Shown: positions 22,079-27,787 of the stretch, in pieces | How the letters are laid out: each line of letters opens with the position of its first letter | Numbering within the stretch: the first letter of the stretch is position 1 | IMG/VR virus record: IMGVR_UViG_3300042868_006454 | Location: 1 to 29,748 of that record | Strand: one strand, 5' to 3' | DNA from: a virus | DNA length: 29,748 bases | The notes under the pieces: model-generated | Databases searched by the model: none | Seen by the model: the letters and a program-made list of their open reading frames with translations, nothing else | Told to the model about the DNA's origin: nothing | Program-made: the position numbers and the translations under genes

Positions 22079-22418
22079 AGTTGCGCTCCTTCGGGTAGTA
22101 GTTTCGGGTTCGTTTGTTTGTTTGTTTTTTTGCAGGTTCTTCCTCGGTCTCGGAGACGCCGTATTGTTCCCGCAACCTGTCGAGGTATACGGTCCGAAGC
22201 GCCGAACTCTTTCGGATACGCACTCGGTCTGCAGGTGATGTGCCGCCCCATACGCCGTAGTCCATGACTCGGGGTATCGACAGCGCTTCGTCAAGGCACT
22301 CCTCTACCACGGGGCACCGCGCGCACACAGCGTAGGCTTGCTTAGGCACTTGGTTCGCCGACAATGGGAAAAACATATCAGGGTCAGTCTGGGCACATAA
22401 CGCGTCGTCTTTGTTCAT
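22059..22418 (-). CDS. whiB: WhiB-family regulator (canonical cysteine spacing)
   Basis: The ATG at 22418 lies in an ATGA overlap with the HicA-like gene. The 119-residue product has C8, then C32-x2-C35-x5-C41 (VCARCPVVEEC) and the GVWGG turn (55-59), followed by a basic SPADRVRIRK segment and a lysine-rich tail. It is a typical [4Fe-4S] WhiB protein, expected to bind the host primary sigma factor. It sits two genes before the integrase and may regulate lysogeny or host genes. Its end overlaps the xis start by 20 bases. Confidence 0.93.
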   Translation of the reverse strand: MNKDDALCAQTDPDMFFPLSANQVPKQAYAVCARCPVVEECLDEALSIPRVMDYGVWGGTSPADRVRIRKSSALRTVYLDRLREQYGVSETEEEPAKKQTNKRTRNYYPKERNYVDSTV

Positions 22419-22639
22419 TTGCTTTCCGTGAGTACAAAGCCAGCCCGCTTGAGGCGGCTTATGATGTTGCTGGTGGCTCTCCAGTCCGACGGCGTCAGAC
22501 CTGATACGACGAGCGCCCCTTCGGGCGACCGCCATTTGAGGTGGCATGACCGGGAGACGGTTACCTCCCAGCCCTGTTTTTCGGCTTGCTTGATGAGAAC
22601 CTTGAGTTCTTTGCTGGTGCCTATTCGTTGCTTTCCCAT
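22415..22639 (-). CDS. HicA-like (dsRBD-fold) small protein
   Basis: I start at the ATG at 22639, giving 74 residues; an ATG about eight codons upstream is possible. The sequence KELKVLIKQAEKQGWEVTVS, then SCHLKW with the candidate catalytic H33, RSPEGALVVSG, and a C-terminal helix ATSNIISRLKRAGF, follows the alpha-beta-beta-beta-alpha HicA toxin pattern. HicA proteins are ribosome-independent mRNA interferases normally paired with HicB antitoxins. No HicB is recognisable next door, so this may be a phage variant with another role. Confidence 0.7.
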   Translation of the reverse strand: MGKQRIGTSKELKVLIKQAEKQGWEVTVSRSCHLKWRSPEGALVVSGLTPSDWRATSNIISRLKRAGFVLTESK

Positions 22640-23145
22640 ATCTTCTTTCCCATCTCCCATAGGTAGGTGTACGACTCGGGCTGATGTCCGGGGTCTTCTG
22701 CCCAACCAAACTGGCTGTACCACCCGTAGTCTTTGCACAACAATGCCGTGCGGTGGCTCGAGGCAATGGCTTCAAACCGAGGCTGGTCGTCTGCCCACTC
22801 AGGAACCGTGCCAGCCTCATCGAGGATGCCCCGAGTCCGTGCGGCATCGAGCGTGGCGTGTGCTTTGGTGTCAATGGTGGTCTTGAACCCACGCTCGCGC
22901 CACTCGCCGCACATCCAGTCGATGTAGTGACCCAGCGCAACCTCATACCCACGCCACATTTTGGTGGCAGGGTGGTTGTACCAGCCCTTGGGCTCCCGGT
23001 GGTTGCCCTCGGGGTCGAGTTTGAGGTTGGTCATCATAATCTGCCAAGCCTCGAGCGCCTGTTTGTTGAGGCGCTTGTTGTCCAACTGCTGTGCTGTTGT
23101 TTCAAACGCGTAGCGACCGTTGGTTGATGTAATGAAAGTTTGCAT
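22621..23145 (-). CDS. pyrimidine-dimer DNA glycosylase (endonuclease V-type family)
   Basis: The ATG at 23145 follows GAGGAG and the stop of the preceding gene. The 174-residue protein matches the bacterial pyrimidine-dimer excision family: MQTFITS, LDNKRLNKQALEAWQI, a helix with WYNHPATKMWRGYEVAL, the middle WMCGEWRERG, and the strongly conserved SHRTALLCKDYGWYSQFGW near the C-terminus. Members cut the glycosidic bond at cyclobutane pyrimidine dimers and nick the strand. A phage copy would repair UV damage to its genome in sunlit habitats. It sits in the integrase operon. Confidence 0.8.
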   Translation of the reverse strand: MQTFITSTNGRYAFETTAQQLDNKRLNKQALEAWQIMMTNLKLDPEGNHREPKGWYNHPATKMWRGYEVALGHYIDWMCGEWRERGFKTTIDTKAHATLDAARTRGILDEAGTVPEWADDQPRFEAIASSHRTALLCKDYGWYSQFGWAEDPGHQPESYTYLWEMGKKIWESNE

Positions 23146-23149
23146 AAGA

Positions 23150-23407
23150 TTACTCCTCAAAAGTCCATGTGTGGCTGACGCCGATGTACGGCAACTCGCT
23201 GTATTTGTTAGCCCACACACCGTCTTCGCGGCGTGTAAACGTGTGGGTGTTCCAGTCGTACTCAAGTTGGGTCTTCACAGTTACCTGAACTGCTTTCCCG
23301 TCCTCGATAACGACGTCGGTAATTGTGGCTGGGTGCAACTCGAACATGAAATCCCATGTTGCGCCCATACCCACCTCGGGCTCTGGTTGTGGTTCATACT
23401 CCAACAT
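23150..23407 (-). CDS. small hypothetical protein, 85 residues
   Basis: I start at the ATG at 23407, preceded by GAGGAGG; five upstream codons in frame lack a site. The product is beta-rich (ITDVVIEDGKAVQVTVKTQL, TFTRREDGVWAN) and acidic, with a tryptophan-rich end. It looks like a small all-beta fold. No family is recognised. The start overlaps the preceding 43-residue gene by 14 bases. Confidence 0.8.
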   Translation of the reverse strand: MLEYEPQPEPEVGMGATWDFMFELHPATITDVVIEDGKAVQVTVKTQLEYDWNTHTFTRREDGVWANKYSELPYIGVSHTWTFEE

Positions 23408-23525
23408 AAATAGCCTCCTCATGGCAAGTGCATACGCACTTTACCTCTTCGTTGTTCCAGTCGTATGCGGCTGGGCATTCTTTGTGATGCCCGGTTACGC
23501 ACCAACTAAATGGTTGTTTGCTCAT
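23394..23525 (-). CDS. 43-residue cysteine-rich protein
   Basis: An ATG at 23525 after GGAGG opens a 43-codon frame to a TGA at 23394-23396. The product has WCVTGHHKECP, then VKCVCTCHEE, so four or five cysteines with three histidines in 30 residues, which makes a zinc site very likely. Small actinophage proteins with a similar 'C-TG-H--CP...C-C-CH' layout exist to my memory, without known function. The good ribosome-binding site and overlaps with both neighbours support translation. Confidence 0.72.
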   Translation of the reverse strand: MSKQPFSWCVTGHHKECPAAYDWNNEEVKCVCTCHEEAIYVGV

Positions 23526-23690
23526 TTAATCCTCCAACGGAATCTTTGGCAAGTCAGTCAGGATAAGGTGAACCTGCTCCATTGCGACCTCAGCCGTGAT
23601 GCTCCCGCTCTTCCATGAGGTTGTGACCTGCACAATGCTAGTCAGGTCAATCAGTGCTTCTGCGACGGCTTTCATGGCTTCTGGGGTCAT
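23526..23690 (-). CDS. small helical protein, 54 residues
   Basis: The ATG at 23690 lies in an ATGA overlap with the preceding gene, and the stop TAA (23526-23528) precedes the next ATG directly. The product MTPEAMKAVAEALIDL onward is a pair of amphipathic helices with no cysteines. It could be a small adaptor or dimerising protein. No family is recognised. Confidence 0.68.
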   Translation of the reverse strand: MTPEAMKAVAEALIDLTSIVQVTTSWKSGSITAEVAMEQVHLILTDLPKIPLED

Positions 23691-23929
23691 GAGTAGTACC
23701 TCTTCACAATCTCTTCTTGGGTCATCTTGGTGAGTCGAACAGGGATGTGGTCAACTACCTCGTCTGGGGTAACCCCGTACCTCATCTGCAGGTCAACTAC
23801 AAGGTCGTCTAACGGGTCGTTGGCAAACAGGGCGGCGTAAGACTCGTCGTACTCCCCGGACTGCGAGAGGAGGAATCTCCGTAGAGGTTCCTCCTCCCAG
23901 ACCTCGCCGCAGTATTTCCAGAGAGCCAT
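23687..23929 (-). CDS. hypothetical acidic protein, 80 residues
   Basis: The ATG at 23929 lies in a TAATG junction. The product begins MALWKYCGEVWEEEPLRRFL, is rich in acidic and aromatic residues, and ends with a helix (MTQEEIVKRYYS). No motif is recognised. It is one of ten tiny genes between the 213-residue protein and the glycosylase. Confidence 0.75.
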   Translation of the reverse strand: MALWKYCGEVWEEEPLRRFLLSQSGEYDESYAALFANDPLDDLVVDLQMRYGVTPDEVVDHIPVRLTKMTQEEIVKRYYS

Positions 23930-24102
23930 TACTTGACCTCAGGCTTGAGGTCGGCACCGAGTTTGTACACAGCCCATTTCACGCCTGCCTCAAAGGCTTC
24001 CTGTCGCCCCTGCTGGAACGTGGCAAGCGTAACCACTACTTCGTCGTCGGGGCTCATGTAGTCGTACGCCTCGACTGGATACATGGGGGGTATTTTAAGC
24101 AT
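23929..24102 (-). CDS. small hypothetical protein, 57 residues
   Basis: An ATG at 24102 follows AGGAG and overlaps the preceding gene's stop region; the TAA (23929-23931) overlaps the next ATG. The product MLKIPPMYPVEAYDYMSPDD has a helical C-terminal half (TFQQGRQEAFEAGVKWAVYK). The segment resembling QxGrqeAfeAG suggests distant kinship to the other small helical proteins of this cluster. The function is unknown. Confidence 0.7.
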   Translation of the reverse strand: MLKIPPMYPVEAYDYMSPDDEVVVTLATFQQGRQEAFEAGVKWAVYKLGADLKPEVK

Positions 24103-24280
24103 TGTGCTCTCCTTTGGCTACAACTTGAATGACGGATGGGGATTGTTTGCTCAAGACCCTTGTCTTGAGTTTGGTGTGGCATCCGTTCTTGAACGCCTCC
24201 ATAGCCTCTTCTCGTGTGGTTCCCATTACGGTTACGCTTCTGACTATTGTTTCCTGCCAATTTATTTCGTAGGTGTTCAT
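24095..24280 (-). CDS. small protein resembling DpnD/PcfM-like beta-alpha domain
   Basis: The ATG at 24280 lies in an ATGA overlap. The 61-residue product reads YEINWQETIVRSVTVMGTTREEAMEAFKNG: a beta strand pair followed by the helix of the 'v.v.A.s.eeA...' type seen in small DpnD/PcfM-like proteins. A similar layout occurs in the 29191-29403 product (FEVEYHSATDRMIVVEANDKDAARQIA). Function in phages is unknown. The fold-level call is tentative. Confidence 0.65.
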   Translation of the reverse strand: MNTYEINWQETIVRSVTVMGTTREEAMEAFKNGCHTKLKTRVLSKQSPSVIQVVAKGEHNA

Positions 24281-24408
24281 TTGTTTTCTCCTTCAATGTC
24301 CACAATCATTTGGGCTATCAGTTCTTTGATACGCGCCTTCTCATACTCACGACCGAGTATGAAGTTGCGGTCAGCAAGCAGGTCGTCTCGCTCGTCGTCA
24401 CTCAGCAT
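24277..24408 (-). CDS. 43-residue helical protein with RNFILG motif
   Basis: An ATG at 24408 follows AAAGGAG; the frame closes at TGA 24277-24279 in an overlap with the next ATG. The product, MLSDDERDDLLADRNFILGR onward, continues EYEKARIKELIAQMIVD. The piece RNFILGR..EKARI closely mirrors RNYVLGQ..ERERI in the product encoded just upstream, so the two look like tandem paralogues. It is probably a helical dimer. The function is unknown. Confidence 0.68.
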   Translation of the reverse strand: MLSDDERDDLLADRNFILGREYEKARIKELIAQMIVDIEGENK

Positions 24409-24553
24409 TGCGTTCTCCTTTGATAATCGTAATCATGCGATGATATGTACAACGGTGGTCGTGTTCACACTCACACTCGGTTTCGAGCAGAGCGATAATG
24501 CGCTCGCGCTCGGTGTCTTGCCCAAGCACATAGTTGCGTTGCGCCGCGTTCAC
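24398..24553 (-). CDS. 51-residue protein with RNYVLG motif and Cys/His cluster
   Basis: A GTG at 24553 overlapping the preceding stop opens 51 codons to a TGA at 24398-24400. The product begins MNAAQRNYVLGQDTERERII and then has CECEHDHRCTYH, a likely metal site, before a short helix. The first part is shared with the neighbouring 43-residue protein; the cysteine/histidine tail is not. No ATG start exists, and the ribosome-binding site is GGGAG about 12 bases upstream. Confidence 0.65.
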   Translation of the reverse strand: MNAAQRNYVLGQDTERERIIALLETECECEHDHRCTYHRMITIIKGERNAE

Positions 24554-24744
24554 GCTTTGTACTCTCCCTTGACAAGTCCAATGAAAGAGTCTTGCAGTGC
24601 CCCGAACCAGATGGGGTGGGTGTCGTCCTCCACGACCTCGAGCAGCCGAGCACGTTCGCTGGCAATGCCAGCCTCAAACGCCTCCGCAGACAGTCTGCGT
24701 ACCTGCTCAAGGGTGAGTTTTACTTCCATATCTTCTGGTGCCAT
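24550..24744 (-). CDS. small helical protein, 64 residues
   Basis: The ATG at 24744 follows GGAGG. The product MAPEDMEVKLTLEQVRRLSA is helical, with AEAFEAGIASERARLLEVVED and a short C-terminal part. The 'ASERARLLE' helix is similar in style to the ERERI/EKARI helices of the next two genes, which suggests a loose family of short helical proteins. No function is known. Confidence 0.72.
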   Translation of the reverse strand: MAPEDMEVKLTLEQVRRLSAEAFEAGIASERARLLEVVEDDTHPIWFGALQDSFIGLVKGEYKA

Positions 24745-24757
24745 GTTGTCCTCCGAT

Positions 24758-24770
24758 TGTTTGGCTTGGG
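24758..24770 (-). repeat. intercistronic 13-bp repeat, copy 1
   Basis: CCCAAGCCAAACA on the - strand lies between the stop of the 55-residue gene and the start of the 64-residue gene. The identical 13 bases occur at 27744-27756 and 29137-29149. All copies are between genes in the same orientation. Confidence 0.75.
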
Positions 24771-24774
24771 ACGC

Positions 24775-24942
24775 TTATTCGGCGTCGTCGTCGTTGTCGT
24801 CTGGGTAATCGACCAACGTGCTCTGGTCGTCTCCGAGAGTCTTCATCAGCACAATGACGATGGTGCCGTCACTCTGCTCGTCTACTACGGCTTTGGGGCA
24901 GAACGGAAGAACCGCCCGATATACCTCGTCGAGTGTTGCCAT
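24775..24942 (-). CDS. small acidic-tailed protein, 55 residues
   Basis: The ATG at 24942 has AGGAGG inside a small hairpin upstream, and the frame ends TAA at 24775-24777. The product MATLDEVYRAVLPFCPKAVV, then GTIVIVLMKTL, ends in the acidic tail DDNDDDAE. A beta strand and helix layout is likely. The tail could mimic nucleic acid or dock to a basic partner. No family is recognised. Confidence 0.72.
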   Translation of the reverse strand: MATLDEVYRAVLPFCPKAVVDEQSDGTIVIVLMKTLGDDQSTLVDYPDDNDDDAE

Positions 24943-24945
24943 GAT

Positions 24946-24957
24946 GCCTCCTTAGGC
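24946..24957 (-). promoter_or_regulatory. ribosome-binding site in a mini-hairpin (copy 1)
   Basis: On the - strand GCCT-AAGG-AGGC places the AGGAGG ribosome-binding sequence in the loop and 3' arm of a 4-bp hairpin, 3 bases before the ATG of the 55-residue gene. The same design precedes three other genes at 25666, 27724 and 29082. It may lower or gate translation start, or be a DNA palindrome for a protein. Confidence 0.6.
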
Positions 24958-24965
24958 TGTTGTGT

Positions 24966-24985
24966 GAGTACCTACAGTACCATAC
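24966..24985 (-). promoter_or_regulatory. candidate promoter upstream of the 24942 gene
   Basis: On the - strand TATGGTACTGTAGGTAC contains TACTGT, which fits TAnnnT, followed by AGG. The region before the MoxR-like gene has CATAGTGTAGGATG with the same TAnTGTAGG core. Both lie about 20-35 bases before similar leaders. No good -35 is visible at either site. Promoter function is inferred from this conservation. Confidence 0.4.
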
Positions 24986-25019
24986 GCCGAGGACAGGGAG
25001 GTAACCCTGCCCCCGGCGT
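24984..25019 (-). terminator. hairpin after the 213-residue gene
   Basis: ACGCCG (24984-24989) pairs with CGGCGT (25014-25019), and CAGGG (24994-24998) pairs with CCCTG (25005-25009), with two symmetric A-C mismatches between and a 6-base loop. It begins six bases after the stop of the 25025-25666 gene on the - strand. There is no U-tract, so it may be a weak terminator or an mRNA 3'-end stabiliser. Confidence 0.55.
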
Positions 25020-25024
25020 GTGGA

Positions 25025-25666
25025 CTACGCGAGGGCGTCTTGCGCCTCGAGGATGACCTCCAGCAGGCGCTGGAAGGTGTTGATGGGGATGGACACGTTG
25101 CCACCGACCTTGGTCGTGTAGACAGGCTTCGCGTTCATGTCGGAGCGGTCGTGCGTCCAGTCACCGTCGACCGAGGTGTACACGCTGACTTCTTCGAACT
25201 CCTTTGCAGGCAACAGCGATTTGAGCACCCGCTGAGTAGATTCCTTGAGCGCGTCGGCTTGACCCTGCACGGTGGCGTGAGCGTCCCGACGAATCTCTTC
25301 GAGGACAAGTGCCTGAGCCCGTTCGTTCTGAGCCTTTGCCTCTTGGTCTGCCCACAGGGACTCCATGTCCGAGTAGACAGCCACGAAGGCACCCGCACGG
25401 CGCACGCTGTACCGGTTGTTCTCATCGACAACAAGGAACCCCTTGCCGCCTTTCTGTCCGGCAGGAGACTTGGTGAACGAGTCCTTGTCAAGTGAGTTTG
25501 AGTTCCAGCCGTCGACGTCGTAGTAGTCGGTGTTGACCAGCGTTACCTCGTCGGTGTGGTGGCGCATGACGGACTGTGCCGCAATCGCCTTGGCTGACAC
25601 ACGGTAGTTCGTCTTGACTACCGCAAAGGTGACGCCAGCGTTCTGGATGATGTCTTTAGCAATCAT
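25025..25666 (-). CDS. unrecognised protein, 213 residues, next to MoxR-VWA pair
   Basis: The ATG at 25666 has its ribosome-binding sequence in a 5-bp hairpin. The product has an N-terminal alpha/beta part (AGVTFAVVKTNYRVSAKAI), a mixed region with GKGFLVVDENNRYSVRRAG, a long helical segment about residues 100-150, and a beta-rich end (KPVYTTKVGGNVSIPINTFQ). There are no cysteines or membrane segments. It lies directly downstream of the VWA gene with the same style of leader, so it may be the third member of the MoxR-VWA unit or its substrate. I do not recognise the family. Confidence 0.88.
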   Translation of the reverse strand: MIAKDIIQNAGVTFAVVKTNYRVSAKAIAAQSVMRHHTDEVTLVNTDYYDVDGWNSNSLDKDSFTKSPAGQKGGKGFLVVDENNRYSVRRAGAFVAVYSDMESLWADQEAKAQNERAQALVLEEIRRDAHATVQGQADALKESTQRVLKSLLPAKEFEEVSVYTSVDGDWTHDRSDMNAKPVYTTKVGGNVSIPINTFQRLLEVILEAQDALA

Positions 25667-25671
25667 GAGGT

Positions 25672-25685
25672 GACCTCCTAAGGTC
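25672..25685 (-). promoter_or_regulatory. ribosome-binding site in a mini-hairpin (copy 2, 5-bp stem)
   Basis: On the - strand GACCT-TAGG-AGGTC encloses the AGGAGG sequence of the 25666 gene, five bases before its ATG. Compared with GCCT/AGGC at the other sites, both arms have changed together (GACCT/AGGTC), a compensatory change that argues for selection on pairing. Confidence 0.62.
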
Positions 25686-25700
25686 TGTTGGTTGGGGGGT

Positions 25701-25722
25701 ACGGGGGGCTTGCGCCCCCCGT
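25701..25722 (-). terminator. GNRA-loop hairpin just after the VWA gene
   Basis: A perfect 9-bp stem, ACGGGGGGC and GCCCCCCGT, has the loop GCAA on the - strand, a GNRA tetraloop. It begins four bases after the VWA stop codon. No U-tract follows, so the structure suits an intercistronic stabiliser or processing site, or a Rho-independent-like pause, more than a complete terminator. Confidence 0.65.
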
Positions 25723-25726
25723 TGTA

Positions 25727-27724
25727 CTACGGGTTGAGGTTGCGGTTAGTAGCAACCTTCACAAGGTTCCTGCCAAGGAACAGCAGGTCTCGTGCGTTAG
25801 TGATGTGAGACACTACCTCACTGTTGTGAGGGTCGATGACCTCCATGGGGCTCTCGTTGATGAATGCGAGAGCGGTGACGACACCAGCGGTGCGGAGCAC
25901 CTTGATGGTCTCGTCTGCTTCGTTGCCCGACCATGCGCCATCGGTGATGGTGAACAGCACCTTGACGGCGCGGTCGGAGTCAGCGAAGACACGCTGGGCG
26001 TACTTGAGCGCCTTGGTCGGGTCGGTACCGCCGCGAGGCTGAGTGCGCTTCACGGTGATGCCTGCCTGCTCCTGCGCCGGGTACAGCATGTGTACAGCCT
26101 CGCTGAACGTCAGCACGGTGCACGATGCGTTGACCTTGTCAAGGGCTCGCTTGAGCCCCCACATGGCGTTGCTTGCGTGCACGGAGCGGTCGCCATCCAT
26201 GGAGCCGGAGTTATCCAGCAGGATGACAGCCTCGATGTCCACAGCGTCGTCGCGACCGTTGCGCCACTTGTCGAATGCCTCGTCGAGTTCACAGCCACGC
26301 AACAGGCGCGAGGCGTTGATGCGACCAGATTTGACTTCGCGCTCCCACTCCGGGTCGTACTGAGCCTTGAGCCGCTCCAACTCGATGCCGAAGGCACGAG
26401 AGGCGCTGGCTGTCTCAGGGTCAACCGTTCGCGAGACGCTGTTGGCGGTCGGAGGCGTCGCCGACTTGTTGCTCTCGAGGTCGACCTCGCCACCCATGGA
26501 GCGGATGTCTTTGTTGAGGTCGTCTCCGAGGCGCTCGATGACGTCGTTGATGATGTCGTTGAGCAGGTCGGTGATAGCGGGCGACTCAGGGGCACTGGTG
26601 TTGCCAGCCTTGTCGCCGCCCTGCTTGTCCGCAGGAGCGTCGTCGGAGTCCGTTGGCTCTCCATCGGCGTCCGTAGGCTCGTCGCCGGACTTGCCGTAGT
26701 CGTCGCTCTCGTCGAAGTCATCGACGTCGGCGTCGTCCCAGCCGGGGTTGCCGAAGTCGTCACCGTCGTCGTCACCGTCGTCGTCACCGTCGTCGTCACC
26801 GTCGTCGTCAGCATCGCTGTCGCCGTCGCTGTCGTCTCCGTCGGAGTCTGTTGGCTCTCCGTCGGAGTCCGTGGGCTCGTCGTCAGCCTCGTCCGGCTCA
26901 TCGGCAGGGTCACCGAAGTCGAAGGGGTCGGCATCAGCCTCGTCCTCTTCGTCGCGCTCCTCAGCCTTGCTCTTGGCGCGAGCCTGCTCACGAGGCTTCA
27001 GGGGACGCGAGTCCGGCGTGGACTCGTGAGAGTCGGCAGGCTTCTTGCCGCAACCGCCCTCGGGCTCTTCGGGCAGGTTCTTGACCAACTCGGCGTAGCG
27101 CTCGATGAGAGGCTTGGCACGCTCGATGTCCGTGGGGAACGTGAGCGTGCGGTACTCGTCGATGACACTCGAGAGTTCGTCGATGTCGTCCTGCACCGTG
27201 TAGAGGTCACGAGCCATCCGGCGCAACTGCACCGGCAGGTACTTGCGACCGCGGATGAGCGGGAACGCCGAGGTCAACTGCTGGAGGTTGCCAGCGATGT
27301 GCTGGACGATTACAGCGGTCAGCCATGGGACGATGGGGTCACCGAAGCGACCGACCATGAGCGTTTCGATGCGCTGGTCTTCGAGCGCATTGAACGCACG
27401 CCCGAGTTTGTTGCTCATGACCCAGCGCACGACCTCGGTGCCGGAGCGGGGCGTGAAGAGGATGTGGGCTATCTCGTGGAGCGAGAGCCCCTTGAACGAC
27501 AGCACGCCCTCGGCGGTCGACAGGTCAGCGAGGTCAGCCTCAGAGAACGTGATGGTGTTGCTTGTCGACCATGCGGGAGCCACGCCGTGGGGCACGACTC
27601 GGGTGCGCACCTCACGCAGGGTGAGCGTGCTGGCAAAGCGCTGGATGACCTGAGCGCCGCGAAGGGCACGCTCGTGTTGCAGGTCAGCCGTGGTGACCGT
27701 GTTGATGACGGTTTGAATGGTCAT
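25727..27724 (-). CDS. VWA-domain protein with HExxH site (CobT-like partner of MoxR ATPase)
   Basis: The 665-residue product starts at the ATG at 27724. The N-terminal domain has LSLHEIAHILFT (H83, E84, H87) and FNALEDQRIE (E115), a likely zinc site also seen in bacterial VWA partners of MoxR ATPases. Residues about 240-370 are a very acidic, repetitive linker with four GDDD units and several EPTDSDG units. The C-terminal VWA domain has the metal-dependent adhesion site DNSGSM (D504, S506, S508), GGTDPT and FTITDGAW. CobT, which works with the AAA+ CobS in cobalt insertion, has the same acidic-linker plus VWA plan; phage pairs are thought to act as chaperone-like remodellers. Confidence 0.92.
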   Translation of the reverse strand: MTIQTVINTVTTADLQHERALRGAQVIQRFASTLTLREVRTRVVPHGVAPAWSTSNTITFSEADLADLSTAEGVLSFKGLSLHEIAHILFTPRSGTEVVRWVMSNKLGRAFNALEDQRIETLMVGRFGDPIVPWLTAVIVQHIAGNLQQLTSAFPLIRGRKYLPVQLRRMARDLYTVQDDIDELSSVIDEYRTLTFPTDIERAKPLIERYAELVKNLPEEPEGGCGKKPADSHESTPDSRPLKPREQARAKSKAEERDEEDEADADPFDFGDPADEPDEADDEPTDSDGEPTDSDGDDSDGDSDADDDGDDDGDDDGDDDGDDFGNPGWDDADVDDFDESDDYGKSGDEPTDADGEPTDSDDAPADKQGGDKAGNTSAPESPAITDLLNDIINDVIERLGDDLNKDIRSMGGEVDLESNKSATPPTANSVSRTVDPETASASRAFGIELERLKAQYDPEWEREVKSGRINASRLLRGCELDEAFDKWRNGRDDAVDIEAVILLDNSGSMDGDRSVHASNAMWGLKRALDKVNASCTVLTFSEAVHMLYPAQEQAGITVKRTQPRGGTDPTKALKYAQRVFADSDRAVKVLFTITDGAWSGNEADETIKVLRTAGVVTALAFINESPMEVIDPHNSEVVSHITNARDLLFLGRNLVKVATNRNLNP
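26760..26807 (-). repeat. four perfect 12-bp tandem repeats in the VWA acidic linker
   Basis: On the + strand TCACCGTCGTCG is repeated four times without mismatch; on the coding strand each unit encodes GDDD (in-frame Gly-Asp-Asp-Asp). This is a slippage-prone coding microsatellite and probably varies in copy number between related phages without breaking the frame. Confidence 0.95.
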
Positions 27725-27728
27725 GCTT

Positions 27729-27740
27729 GCCTCCTCAGGC
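27729..27740 (-). promoter_or_regulatory. ribosome-binding site in a mini-hairpin (copy 3)
   Basis: On the - strand GCCT-GAGG-AGGC carries the ribosome-binding site of the VWA gene, four bases before its ATG. The loop base differs from copy 1 (GAGG against AAGG) while the stem is unchanged. Confidence 0.6.
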
Positions 27741-27743
27741 GAA

Positions 27744-27756
27744 TGTTTGGCTTGGG
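27744..27756 (-). repeat. intercistronic 13-bp repeat, copy 2
   Basis: CCCAAGCCAAACA on the - strand lies between the MoxR-like stop and the VWA start; the identity with copy 3 extends to 16 bases (27741-27756 and 29134-29149). Confidence 0.8.
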
Positions 27757-27771
27757 GCTGGGGCTGAGAGC

Positions 27772-27787
27772 CACCGCTTACGCGGTG
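27772..27787 (-). terminator. GNRA-loop hairpin containing the MoxR-like stop codon
   Basis: On the - strand CACCGC-GTAA-GCGGTG forms a 6-bp stem with a GUAA tetraloop in RNA, and the UAA of that loop is the stop codon of the 27778-29082 gene. Such placement would be opened by terminating ribosomes. No U-tract follows. Confidence 0.55.

Noticed and set aside
22419-22952. A long N-terminal extension of the second WhiB protein
   Set aside because: The upstream frame lies inside the HicA-like and glycosylase genes, and the WhiB fold begins at the ATG at 22418 in a classical ATGA overlap.
26760-26807. Short regular repeats that might be a CRISPR array
   Set aside because: The repeats are 12-bp units without spacers and encode Gly-Asp-Asp-Asp in the VWA linker.
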